Positions 51,541 to 64,000 of a stretch of 64,000 bases of DNA are shown in pieces. This DNA is from Paramecium sonneborni (Eukaryota; Ciliophora; Oligohymenophorea; Peniculida; Parameciidae). Positions within the stretch are counted from its first letter, which is position 1, and each line of letters opens with the position of its first letter. Location: contig CAJJDN010000145.1 in the NCBI GenBank assembly GCA_905182985.1, positions 45,394 through 109,393 of the forward strand, in the 5' to 3' direction. The position numbers were made by a program, and so were the translations under genes. The notes beneath the pieces are model-generated. The model was not told where the DNA came from. It did no database searches and saw nothing but the letters and a program-made list of their open reading frames with translations.

Positions 51541-52846
51541 TGAAATCTCTTTTTGCTTATTGGATTATTCTATGTAACCAAACGTATGCATCTATTAATG
51601 ACAATAAAATCTACATAGTGAATAATATCAACATATTATCTACCAAAATTAAGATAATATTTAGTAAACTAAAAATCAAAGACTGTCAAATTATTTGAAT
51701 AATAAATTTTTAATACTTTATTTATCAACTGGTCATTTGATTATCTAAAATACTAAATATTATTTAACTTTATTAAAACCATAATATACTTAACATAATA
51801 AATTTTATTTAACATTTTATTTAGGTTCTCTTAATTTTCAATGAATTAACAATATCAGGTGCAAATGATAATTAAATGTTTATTACTATAAACTACTTAT
51901 TTAAATAAATGATAACTTAGGTTCTACTTTGCAGAATTTTAATCCTATGTTTGATGAGAAAACTTATTATAAAGCTAGAAGTGGATGTAAATAAAAAGGA
52001 TGATAAGACAAATCAAGCTAAGTTCATATAAAATTAAAATTTTAAAACAGATTTTCACCTAATTGGGGAAATGAGAATGAACTGCTATTTTACTATGTAT
52101 AATTTTTTAATTCATTATATCTTAAGATTAGAATAGAGAGTATAAGATTTAGAAAATGACTTTTGAAGTTACTTTGTATATATCTTATAAATTTAGAGTT
52201 TATCAAAAAAATATAAATTAAAAGAAAGTAATGATAGGCATTCAAATATTACAGGAGTAGATGTGTAAATACGATAAAGATTTAAATACATATTTATTGA
52301 TGTTAAAAAATTGTTTTTGTGGATATATAAATATGATCTTTCTAATAAACAAGATTTAAGGACCTTAAAATTTCTTATTATAAGTATAAATTTAAATATT
52401 ATTGAAGTCAAATTATTTATTCAGTTGTAATCTAAATGATTAAAGACTAGGGAAATTCAAATAGTTCATTTTAATCACTGAGCTTTAGAAGATGAAGATC
52501 TAAAATTTGTCTATTTTAGCTTTTTAAAATGATTTTTCAATAATTCATAAAGCTTAAAATCAATTCAAATAATAATAAAAACTATGGTAGTAAGAAATAG
52601 GAGTAGTTTAAATAGTTTTAAATATAGTTAGAAACTTTGCTTGTTTAGAATTAATGGATGATAGTTATTATAAAACAAATGGTTTAAAAGAAGAAGAAGA
52701 TAAATTAATATGAAGTATTAGTATAATACAGAATTTTTTTAAATTTAAAATGCCTAATCTATGTCCATTTAATAAATTAATTTATTTAATGAAATAAAAG
52801 ATTACATCATCGTTGATAGTATTCTTAATTTGTTTGCTGACAGTAA
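51541..52846 (+). pseudogene. Decayed module of the downstream giant gene
   Basis: At 51541 an ATG opens a signal-peptide-like segment (MKSLFAYWIILCNQTYA). About 130 nt later DNA beginning aaatcaaagactgtcaaatt matches the living module at 59399 (KSKTVELFGYQ). It is followed after some divergence by a match to the SQQSTGNLVI region (tcaactggtca). The frame is lost at once, and TGA stops are frequent up to 52840. Recognisable module-end sequence resumes only at 52847, where the downstream gene's frame opens. This looks like the original 5' end of the giant gene, carrying its signal sequence, with most of one module deleted and the rest eroded. Confidence 0.55.
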
Positions 52847-55800
52847 ATGGCAAGTCAGTAGGATGCTGTAATTAATAATCTCATAATTATAGCTTCTAAA
52901 GTGGAGTCATTATAACTTTTTCCTTCAATGGGAGAGAAATTGTAAATTAATCTTCGAGAAAAACTATTTGAGGGAGAAGACCTGACTTTCGAGTTATAAG
53001 ACACATATTTTAAGATAATTAATCCAGTTGAAAATACAGGTAGCAGTTCAAGCCATATAAAAAGTAATTTTTACATTTAATCTATTTAGCTGCTAATAAT
53101 ATTATAGCATCAAAGCCTTATCACACAAAAAAAATGTAATCATGGTTGAATTCATTCGTATTCTTGGATTAAAGTTCAACAGAAGTGTCCATTTTCTTTT
53201 CTGAAGGGTAATTGTCTATATAGAAATTAGAACTGCATTAGATAAAATTCCAACTCCAGATTTCAAGACTAGAGTAAAAATAACTAATGTGGTTGATAAT
53301 ATCCAATGTTATGATATAGAATACATTGACGATGACAAATTTATTGTAGATTGTTAAAAAGAAGTATTAGTTAAGCAAATCAAAAAATAAATTGATGTAT
53401 TCTATATTTACTCAAAAAAATCAAACCTTGTTACATCTTTTGAAGAAGATGCAACTGCTAAATTATTTAACAAAAGGCGTATTGGGTTATTCTATTCCAC
53501 AAGTGCATTAGAAAAGGAAACTATTTACATTGTTAGAGTTACACCAACATTTTCATTGCATCCAACAGAGTAACTTTCAGGTGATTCAATGGTATAAGTT
53601 TATGCTTTGAGTGATAATTATGAACCTGTAGCTAGAAACTATATTTTAGATAATATCACAATGGCATTTTTATTAGGAAAAACTGATATGGAACTTTCAA
53701 TAGTAGATTTTGAGATTTCTTATAACGGATTTATTTTCTTATTAGATGCTCAATATGGTCTGTTTGTAGTAAGATTCTAACCAACTGGAAAATGGGAATT
53801 GTTTGCATAAGCTGATTTTTAATTAGGAAGATCATTTGCTTTTGATATTGATTACGAACATAAGAAAGATGGTTCTGAATTGGGAATAGTAGCAGTTCTT
53901 GGTTATAATTTCTTTGCTATTTTTGATGCAGAAAAATCATATATACATGAACTTCCATTTTTATAATTAGATTATCCAGCTTCTATTAAGATATCATAAG
54001 ATAATATAATTATTAGAAATTAGAATATTGCTTATTTCTATAAAATTAATGTTGACAAAGATACAATCTACCTTAATTATAAAATAGATATACCCCCTAC
54101 AGATCATATATTGGTAAATCCATAAGAACCAGAATTTATTTAATTAAATATAAGAAATTCATACAGATATACAATTTCAGATGGATATTTGTATTATCCT
54201 GGAAGTGATAAAGTATAAGAAAAGTAAATAGTTGGTATAAAGGCAAAAGCTCCAAATAAGTAAGAATGCATAGTTTTTCTTTTCTATTAAATTGTTTAGG
54301 ATAATGATAATCTAATATATTAATTATTTGATAAACCAATGCCTTTTCCAAATACAATAGCTGAGGGTTAAACTTATTCAATTTTGAAAAGGTTAGCATC
54401 TGGTCCAAATCTTGATTATCAATTAAAACCACCAGCTTAATTAGAAGCTATAAATATTAATGCTAATTTTGATTCAAGAGTTTATTTGAATTTAAATCAT
54501 GAATAACCATAAAATATCATATATGCAGAAATAGTTTCAACAATAGATAATACTTTATTTTATTAGGTGTTGTAAAGTCAAAATCTGAAAATTTAAGTTT
54601 TGAGTTGTGTTCATAATTCTATTTACAACGATGAAACTTTTTGTGAAGTTTATGTTGATGATTTAGGAATTACAAATAAAGTAACCAAAACTAACTTTTC
54701 AATTTGGAATAAAGATGGAATATTATTTTATATGTACATTAATGAAGATTATAATGTTGTAATAAAATCAATCGATTAAGGAAAATTAATCCCATAAAAA
54801 ACAATACGATTAGATCCAACAGACACTGCAAATAAGATTTAAAACATTTTAAATTGTGGAAATTATCTTTTAGTTCATTTAGCAAATAATGACATTTAAA
54901 CATATTTAACTTATGGAGATATACTTTTTGTACTAACAACTTTAAATAAGAATTCATTTTCTCATTATGGTTATAATGAAGATTGGTAACCAAATGCACT
55001 TTTCACAAACAAAAAGTTGCATCCAAACATTGTATTCATACTTCACCAAAATCATATTTTGATGTTAGATACAGATTATGGTTTATTTTCTTTCATTAAA
55101 ACTATTCCAATAACTAAAAATTTAGATTATACTATTGCAATAGGTTAAGAAACATTCTTTGTTGTATAAGGCAAATCTAATGATACAACCTTAGATGCTA
55201 AAATATATGAATATAATTTTGCAGATATTAATCATATCTATAAATAAAAAGAACTTTATTTATACTGGTATGATATATCTACACCAATAAATGCTGACTA
55301 TAGTGAAGAGACTGGCCATTTATTTATCCGAGGAGTTTGTTTATATTGCAAAAAATCTTTTATTTTGATATTTAAACCTAATACTCCTTAACATGAAGCT
55401 TTGGTTCAAGCTTGGCCTATTGATATGGGAGTTATTCCTGATTCAATACCAATATTAATAGCTGCCAATGGATTCCGTCAAATATATTTATATTTAAATG
55501 TTAAAGAAAAATAATCACTTTATGCAGTTTATGATTTTACAACCATGATTGTTGATTCCACAATTGAATAAGATAATTATTCTGATAAATATCAAATCAA
55601 TTTCTAGATTAGCAATTATAATTTCAAGAATGTAACAGAGAAATTCAATACTATTGATATTAATTAATAAGTTACCACTATTTATTCATAAACAAAAATT
55701 TAATTGAATGAAAATACATTCCCTTATTCATAGAGTGGAGTACAGATCTAATCAACTGATGAGTCTGCAACCTTTAAATTAGATAATAATTGGTATTCTG

Positions 55801-58800
55801 GTTAAATTGGAAATTTTGAAGTTGATTGTGATTAATGTGAAACAAATGTTGAATTGTAAAGTTCTGTAGATTTAATTAATCCTAAAATTTTTAATGGATA
55901 TGAAATCAAAGATTATGTCAAATATAATGATTAAATGAATGTTATGTAGGCTACAACAGGCCTATTATTCTTAAATTACTAAGATGATACCTTAGCTGCA
56001 GTTTATGATTTTGATTTACCAAACTTTGAATATAAATGCTATTAAGCTACAGTATCTGAAGATAAAATGGTTGTATATTCTTTATGTAATGATGGAAAAG
56101 AATTCACAGTTTATGCTACTGGATGTTTTTCTATTACTGGTTGTTCTCCATTAGGAGAAAAGTTTAAATTAGGGAGAGCCTCTAAAATTTAAGTTGTTTC
56201 AAATGAACTCTTGGTTGTTTTGCATTCAGATTCAAACAATCCTGAACTTATTTAAGATGGATAAATCTCTCTTTATAAAATTGTTATGGGATTAGATGAA
56301 TGGAGATTAGAACTTATTGAAAACATTAATTTAAATTATTTAAATTAAATATTACCTATTCCTTTAAAGGATTTCAGACCAGCTGACTTTTAAGTCGTTA
56401 AATAAATTGGTGTAAATTATGCTACAAATAAATCTACATATAAATTATTTATAAGTGATTCAGTTAATGGTTTAGTATTTATTGATTTCTCATTTTTAAA
56501 ATTATCTGAATACTAATTTATATCAATTCAAACACTTAATTTACACGATTTTTTAAACAAATAAAGTAATTCATATACACTTACAACTACAAAGTTTTTA
56601 TCATTCAAATTCATTTGGGAACCTGATTTTGATATTAGTTCATAAGTCTTGAGAACCTATCTCATCATTTTGACTTCAGATGCTTCATAGTATGGATTAT
56701 AATTAGTATTTGAAGCTCAACCTTAATTCAATACACGTCTTTCTATTACTTCTTTGACATCGATTATCGTAAGATATGGAGATTGGGTTCCAATGAACAA
56801 ATTAACAATTCAAAATCATCATTTAACATTAGCAATTCCATACAGAAAATTAAATTAAATTGTTGTTGTTGTTTATTACATAAATTTTGATTTACTTAAA
56901 ACAGTTGTTCCAAATGTCAGTATTGGAAGCTATAGTATTTACTATGAATAAAGTCAATTGGCTGATCCATTAAATTTAGCTTTGTTCTTCTCTAAATATA
57001 ATAATATCCTTTTTGTATCCTAATTATAAGGACCACTATAAAGTTATGGAATCTATAATGAACCTACTTTAATTATTAAGAACCAAGATCATGACTTAAA
57101 AAGCTAAGATATCACACTCATTGCTAAAAATGACTTTAGTGAAGAAAGATTAAATTTCAAATTAATTGTTAAAGAAGTTAATCATGATGAATGCATTACC
57201 AAAATCACAAATATTTAAATTTACCCATCTACTGAAGAATTCTTATAATGGAATTTATCATAAAATATATTTGAAGGTGTTTCTTTGAAATACACTTTAG
57301 GAGATACAGAAGATTTTACTGTTATTCAACCTACTTCATAAATCGGTGACTCAATAAATCATAAAAAAAGTATATATATATAAATATATAAAATTAGATG
57401 GAACATAAATAATATCAGGAAAAGCACTGTTAACTTAAAATAGAGCCTGGTCTAATCAATTTGCATTTTTAAATAGAGATGTCAATAAATATTCCATTTT
57501 CTACACAAATACGTAAATTATTTAATATATAATAACTAGTCCATCTATTAATACTGCTCCATCATTTAGTCAAGTTTTAAATATTTAAAAAACTGATACA
57601 AATCTTTATTGCTTAGATTTTGTTTAATTATCTTCTACAACTTTTGTTGTTGATTGTTAGATTTTAAATAATAAATTCTTTTTGTTAATTCAAGATACTT
57701 AGGAAACATCAACAGCAACAATTACTAATACATAATTAAATAGAGTTTTAGGTACATATTAGGCAAAAGATAGTTAATATGTTATTAGAGTTACATTATC
57801 TATTACAACTGAAGGTTAATTAGCAAATGATTCTTTTGTTGAATTGTTTTAATATCTTAATGGACAATTATAAGCCAAATAAACATTAGATAAAAGTCAA
57901 TTATAGAATATTTATGGAAAATAAATTGATTAATTGAACATTGTAGATTTCAAAATAGGATTGAATGGATACATTTATTTATTAGATGCCAAATTAGGAA
58001 TATTTGTTGTCAACTTTGATACATAATGGAAATTCATAAAATTCATAAATTATAAATTTGGTTAAGCTTTTGCTTTTGATAGGACTTTACTTAGAAATAA
58101 GGATGAAGCATTTGTAATTTAAGGATATAATTATTATGTGATAATTGATTCAGATGGAAAAACATAAAAAGTATAGGATTTATAGTTTAGTACTATCACA
58201 TATCCTTAAGTTATTTAAGCAAGCGCTAATTACATTTATGTCAACAATTAAAATAATTTATATGTTTATCATTCAGATGATAACAATAGTGGTTTAATTG
58301 ATATTATTGATTTAACTAATAGTATTTCAATCACAAATCCTTTTATTCAAGAAATTGTGACTATTTCTTTGACATCATCAGCCAGATGGAATATTAGTTT
58401 AGGAACACTTAAATTTAATGGAGTAAAAAAAGCATCTTAAGGATTCTAAAATTTAATCATTTAAGCTACTTCATAACATCATTTAACATGCTATTCTAAA
58501 ATCTAATATTAAATAATTGAAAGTAACAGCAAAGCTTTAATCACTAAAAATAAATCTGATTAACCATTCCCACAAGTTTTTGATGAGATCTTTGAATAAT
58601 TTTAATTAGGTAACCTTATTTCTGGACCAAATCTTTTCTATAGTATAACATTACCAAAAACACCACTTGATTTTAGTGCTTAAGTTGTATAAAATAGAGA
58701 AATATAAGTTACTAATTGGCCTAAAAATCCTTTATTCAGTACTGAATTAGTTGGAAATGATGGAGAAACCCTATATTAAGTCTTCTAAACTTAAGACAAG

Positions 58801-61800
58801 ATGTTAAAAATATATCTTTGTGTGTTGACAGATCATATTAAATATGTTTGTAAAGATTATGGAAGCTTTTAATTTTAAGAAACAATAACAGAATAAATAT
58901 TCAGCATTTGGCAAGATAGCGATAATATTGTTAGATTTATCACCATATCATCATTGAATAAAATTTAATTATTTTCAAATCCAGATGGTGTTATAATTGA
59001 AGGTAAATCAGTCACATTTACAGAATAAATATTAAGTATTTTAAATTAAGGAGATTATTTATTTATTTTGGAGAAGAATGGCATATTAAACAGTTATTTA
59101 AGTGAAGATTTAACCTTTATCAATAGTATAACTGGAACTTAATTAATTGGATTTGGTGGCTTATGGAAACCTTTAAAATTATATGGAAATAGAATACTTA
59201 AATCTAATATTGTATTTGTTTAAAATGAAAATAATATTGCTATCATTAATTATATTAATAGAGAATTCATATTCATTTAATCTATGGATTATACTGTGAA
59301 TAATTAAATATATATTTCAGCTGCTAAGAATACATTCTTTGTAGTTAACAACAAAGAAATATTTGAATATAATTATGAAAACTTATTGAATATTTTCAAA
59401 TCAAAGACTGTCGAATTATTTGGATATTAAATTGTTAATCCTTTAGTTGTTACATCTTAATAATCAACTGGTAATTTAGTTATCAAAACTACTAAAGCAT
59501 AAGATGTTTATTTAAATATATATAGGGCATCCTAAATATAACATGATACATTCTATTTAGCATTTAAATTAAATGGTATAAAATAAGAAGATACATTTTA
59601 ATTATCATTAGGAGGTTCTTCTTATATAATAACTTTTGCCAATGGAGACAAGATTTAGTAATTAAACTTTATTCTACTTAATCCTGAATTGATTGTAATT
59701 CCATCAAAAACAGTTTAAAAGTTTGTTACAGGCTTTTAGGTAATAATGGATATAATGAATGGGGATGATAATACCTAGAAAATTCATTATGAATAAGGTG
59801 TGAAAGTGGCAAATACTTTTACAAATTTGATTGTTAATGATGAAGAATATTTAAATTCAATTGAAATAAATGAAACAGATGGACCAACAGAAACAGCCAT
59901 AAAATCAGATTGGATAGGTGGATAAATAATAAATACAGAATTATCTTTAGAAGCAATAAATGATGATATTACACTTTTACCTTTTGTAAGTTAAGAGAAA
60001 GGAGTTCTAATGGATTACTAGATATATGATGTATCTAAACCATTCGCTGTTACATTTTTATAGGCTTCAAATACTGTATTATCATTTAAGGGTGATGACT
60101 TGAAAAATGCTCAACCGATTTTACCAAAATTATCTGAATAATATAAATGTTATAGATTAGAGGCTGATTTAACTAGACTCTATTCATTATGTAATAATGG
60201 TGTAGAAGATTAAATATAAATAGGAGTTTGTAATGATAAATAAGAATGTGTAAGATAGAATAGTTATATATCATCACCATTTGCAACTTAAATTGGAATT
60301 TTAGCTTAAGATGTTGTTGTTATATTACATACAGATTCTTTAAATCCTGAAAATTATAATGGATATATTACTATTGAAAAATTAGTATCTATTGATGGAA
60401 TCTGGTAATCTAATCTATTATTTACTATTGATTATAATTTCATTTCTGATAAAATGGGAGCATAAGCACCTTAATTATTTAGACCATCTTCATTTGTACA
60501 TTCTCCAACAGGAACTAATACAACTCATTAATTTTTATAATTGATCATTACTGATAGTGTAAATGGGTTATTGTTTGTTGATTTAACACTTTCAAAAACA
60601 ACTTAGGAAGTAAAGTATCAATTTTCAGAATATTAACTTTTGAAAGATTGGCTAAATGTTAATTCATATGCAAGTGATCAAACTCATTATTATTAAGCAT
60701 AAAGTATAAGTTAATAAATTGATTTACCAAACAAAAAAACAGTAAGATTAGTCCTTGTAACTGATATTTCATCATCATATTTGTTTGAATTAGTATTTAT
60801 TATACAAGGCAATAGCTCAAATAAATTAAGTACAATAAGAACAATTGTTGCTTTAAATAGGTATGGTAATTTCAAAGCAATGAACTATGTTTCAGCATCA
60901 TAATCTTCAATAGCAATCCCATACTTTAATAACTTAGAGGTTGTAATTGGACTTTATAAGATCCCAACAGATTAAGAAAATACTGCAGTTTAAACTATAT
61001 AAGGCTCTCATACATTTGCTTATTTTAAAAATCAAATAACACCTTAAGATTTCTTACTTTATAATTCAGATGATTTATTATTAACAAGTACTTCAACTTT
61101 TGGAGTCTATAAAAATTTGGTAAGATATCAATAAATTTTGAAATTCGGAGAACCTAAAAGATTACATAGTTAAAAATTAACTTTAACATTTTAGAATGAT
61201 TTTAGAAGAGTGGTCAGAACAATCAATTTATCAATAGTACCTGTTGATAAGGATGAATGTTTAACAAAAATAACTGATCTAAAGATATATCCTTCCGAAG
61301 GAGAAGTTTTATAATGGCCATTAACTCAAAACTTCTTTGATGGTGTTTCTCTTAAATATAGTGTAGATAAAAATGATTTTTCAATTGTTTAATCTTTAAC
61401 TTAAGTTGGAAACGCAATAAATCATAAAAAAAGTATATATATATAAATATATAAAATTAGATGGAACATAAATAATATCAGGAAAAGCACTGTTAACTTA
61501 AAATAGAGCCTGGTCTAATCAATTTGCATTTTTAAATAGAGATAATAATAAATATTCCATTTTCTTCACAAACACGTAAATTATTTAATTTATTATAACT
61601 AGTCCATCAATTAATACTGCTCCATCATTTAGTTAAGTTATAGATATTTAAAAAACTGATACAAATCTTTATTGCTTAGATTTTGTTTAATTATCTTCTA
61701 CACTTTTTGTTGTTGATTGTTAGATTTTAAATAATAAATTCTTTTTGTTGATTAAAGATAATTCAGAAGTAACAACAGGAACTGCACCTGAAAATACTTT

Positions 61801-64000
61801 ATTCTACAGAGCTTTAGGTACATATTAAATTCAGAATGATTAATTTGTTATCAGAGTTTCATTTTCAATTACAAATGATGGTTAATTAGCTAATAATTCT
61901 TTTGTTGAATTGTTTTAATTTACTGAAAATGGTTTAATAAGTAAATCTACTCTAGACAAGAGTAAATTATCTAATATTTTTGGAAAATAAATTGATTAAT
62001 TGAACATTGTAGATTTCAAAATAGGATAGAATGGATAAATTTATTTATTAGATGCCAAATTAGGAATATTTGTTGTCACCTTTGATAATGATTGGAGATT
62101 TTCTAAACATGTTGCTTCAAAATTAGGCTAAACTTTTGCATTCGATAGAACAGTATTAAGTAATAATCAAGAAATGTTTGTATTAAAAGGGTATAATTTC
62201 TATGGAGTATTAAATTCAGAGGGAGATATTAAAAAAATATAAGATTTGTCATTTGCTAGTGTGACATATCCTTAATACATTAAATTAAGCCATAATTATG
62301 TATTCTTACACAATTAAGAAAATCTTTATATATATCATTCAGATGAAAAGCATAGTAGTATAATAGATATTGTAAATTTTGCAAATACAGCAGGAATCAT
62401 AAATCCAAATAGTTAAGACTTAGTAAGAGTTTCATTAACTTCATCTTCAGCTTGGACTTTTAGTTTGGGATAATTACAATTTAATGGAAAGGCAAAATCA
62501 AGTACCGATTTCTAATCTTTGACAATAACAGCCAAATCTTAACATAATTAAGAATGTTATTCCAGATTATACTATAAAGTATTGGCTAGCAACAGTGAGA
62601 CAATATTCAAAAAGGTTGAAACTGAAAAACCTTTTCCTAATGTTTTGGATGAGAATGATGAATAAATAAAATTAGGAAGCTTAGTATCAGGTCCTCATTT
62701 GATTTATGAAATTGTTCAACCTAAATTACCACTAGCATTGTATTCTAAACAATTTTTAAGTATGTCTGCAGAACCAGATTTGGATGTTGATGCAAAGATT
62801 GCACATTAAAGAACAATCTAAGTAACAAATTGGCCAAAGAAATCATTATATTAAACATCTTTAATTGGTAAGAATTAAGAAACTCTGTATCAAGTTTTCT
62901 AATAGGAAGATAAAAAAATTGTAATTCAAAGTTGTTAATTGAGTGAACATGTTAAATATGAATGTAAAGATTTTGGAAATGTAAAAGTATAAGAATAATT
63001 ATCAGATTAACTTTTTAGTATCTGGCAAAGTGATGATAACATAGTTCATTTCATTACAATAGACACACCATATATTATTAAATTCTTTGAAATCTAAAAA
63101 GATTAGACTACTTAGACAGGTTTAATTAAATTAAATGAAAATGAAGAGGAAGATGATTTTAAATTAGTAGCTTTCTAAAATCAAGGAGATATTTTATTCG
63201 TTATTTAAGCAAATGGAAATTTATCTTCATATTCTGCAACTAAGTTTACATTGATTAATTAAATTACAGGAGAAGACTTGCTTGGATTTTAAGGAGATTG
63301 GAAACCAATTAAATTATATGGAAATAGAGTTTTAAGAAAAAATGTTATTTTTGTTTAAAATGAAAATAACATTGTTGTTATTAATTACAGTAATGAATTC
63401 ATTTATGGTTCTTAAATGGAATATACAAAAGATAATTAAATTTATATAGCTTAATCAACTAATTCATTCTTCTTAGTCAATAATTAAGAATTGATTGAAT
63501 ATAATTATGAATCAATTAAAAATGTTTTCAAATAAAAGACTGTATAACTTCATGGATATTAAATTGCTAATCCATTAGGTGTTTCCTCACATTTGTAAAG
63601 TGGTATTTTGATTGTTAGAACATAAAAGAATGATGAAGTATTTTTGAACATTTTTAAACCAGATTAATTACAACTTGATACTTTTTATTTTGCTGTTAAA
63701 ATAAATAATGCTAAAACAGATAGTCAATTTGCAGTATCTTCAAGTGGTTCAGATTTAACAGAATAAGCCTATTTAGTAACTTTAGTTAATGGTGAATCTG
63801 TGTAATAATTAGACATTATTGTACTCGATCCAGAATTGATTGTTAGTCCTAATAAAAGGAAATAAAAATATCTAATAGATTATGAAATTTCAATTAATAT
63901 TAAAAATGCAGATTCAAATACAATTGATCCATTAACATTCACTTAAAAAGTCAAGGTAATAAATACATTCACAACATTAATTGTAGATGATACAAAATCA
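52847..64000 (+). CDS. Giant modular protein, partial at window end
   Basis: The frame opens at ATG 52847, just after an in-frame TGA (52838). It reaches the right edge without a stop once introns 53064-53089, 53208-53230, 57370-57397 and 61433-61460 are removed, giving 3683 codons in the window. It consists of modules of about 1419 and 1345 residues plus at least 847 of a third. Each module starts directly after an intron placed at the same point (HIK/NHKK just before it, then NGTQIISGKALLTQNRAW in the last two). Shared motifs include NIVDFKIG-YIYLLDAKLGIF, IQVTNWPK, GETLYQVFQ, KPLKLYGNR, VSQ/INHKK and DECLTKI. LLDAKLGIFVV-type strands suggest beta-propeller or other beta-rich folds. No transmembrane span is seen in the part present, and no signal peptide at this start, so the true 5' end may be the decayed segment upstream. 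Probably a huge secreted or surface protein; family unknown. Confidence 0.8.
57352..57480 (+). repeat. 129-nt patch identical to 61415-61543
   Basis: This stretch, spanning the end of module one, the 28-nt intron and the start of module two, is identical base for base to 61415-61543, 4063 nt further on. Similarity stays very high for about 270 nt after it and then falls to the ordinary divergence between modules. The intron, which should drift fastest, is unchanged. Confidence 0.9.
61415..61543 (+). repeat. 129-nt patch identical to 57352-57480
   Basis: Second copy of the identical patch, containing intron 61433-61460. It marks the entry to the third module of the giant protein. Sequence before the patch differs between the two copies (ggtgact against gaaacg just upstream), so homogenisation begins sharply at its left edge. 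Confidence 0.9.

Noticed and set aside
54136..54999. Minus-strand ORFs of 86-98 codons inside the giant gene
   Set aside because: They are antisense shadows of the open plus-strand modular protein and have no independent support.
1055..55000. Many 60-110 codon ORFs bounded by TAA/TAG
   Set aside because: TAA and TAG encode glutamine here, so these are slices of real genes, opposite-strand shadows, or chance frames.
57370..61433. Separate tandem genes instead of one modular gene
   Set aside because: No TGA or new signal peptide occurs at the module boundaries, and the frame continues exactly across each intron. Transcript data could still overturn this.
53064..61460. Boundary sequences in the giant gene as retained internal eliminated sequences
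   Set aside because: They start GTA, end TAG and have the size of the other introns; TA-bounded excision would not restore the frame as cleanly.
1..64000. CRISPR arrays, insertion sequences, rRNA, tRNA or telomere repeats
   Set aside because: None was seen by eye. The genome is eukaryotic, and tRNA genes in particular cannot be excluded without a covariance-model scan.

Overview
The window looks like macronuclear DNA of a Paramecium-type ciliate. Four things point there. TAA and TAG read as glutamine throughout, and TGA is the only working stop in every well-supported gene. The DNA is very AT-rich. Introns are tiny (about 20-34 nt), start GTA and end mostly TAG, and their removal restores frame in nearly every gene. 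Finally, the window holds cysteine-rich surface proteins, including a fragment with the spacing of Paramecium surface antigens. The species cannot be fixed from the sequence alone. Standard-code ORFs are meaningless here, so all genes below were read with the ciliate code and micro-introns removed by eye.

Layout. 1-4.1 kb: decayed genes, including a surface-antigen fragment. 5.8-10.1 kb (minus): an intact 1424-residue cysteine-rich surface protein with a signal peptide and a GPI-like tail. 10.1-16.4 kb: gene-poor, with relics and a broken B-box-like zinc-finger gene. 16.5-27.0 kb (plus): a giant cysteine-rich, Gly-Gly repeat, multi-membrane-span protein; it carries a 1168-nt perfect duplication around a single N that is almost certainly an assembly artefact. 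28.1-29.1 kb: a papain-family protease. 31.2-32.7 kb: eIF2B delta. 33-38 kb: a disrupted unknown gene, an importin-alpha-like protein and a decayed gene. 38.0-39.2 kb (minus): a Ser/Thr kinase. 39.3-42.1 kb (minus): small genes. 42.6-43.4 kb: a Qc-type SNARE. 43.5-44.1 kb (minus): an SR splicing factor. 44.7-50.4 kb: an intronless 1904-residue coiled-coil protein. 50.9-51.4 kb: a mitochondrial acyl carrier protein. From 52.8 kb to the right edge: a giant protein built of modules of about 1350-1420 residues, each entered through an intron at the same place. A decayed extra module lies just upstream.

There is no operon logic, as expected for a eukaryote. The genes mix housekeeping functions (translation initiation, splicing, membrane fusion, mitochondrial lipid or complex I, nuclear import, signalling) with very large ciliate-specific surface or secreted proteins. 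The most notable features are the modular giant gene with a 129-nt identical patch that includes an intron, the number of decaying genes next to intact housekeeping genes, and the scaffolding artefact at 23733.
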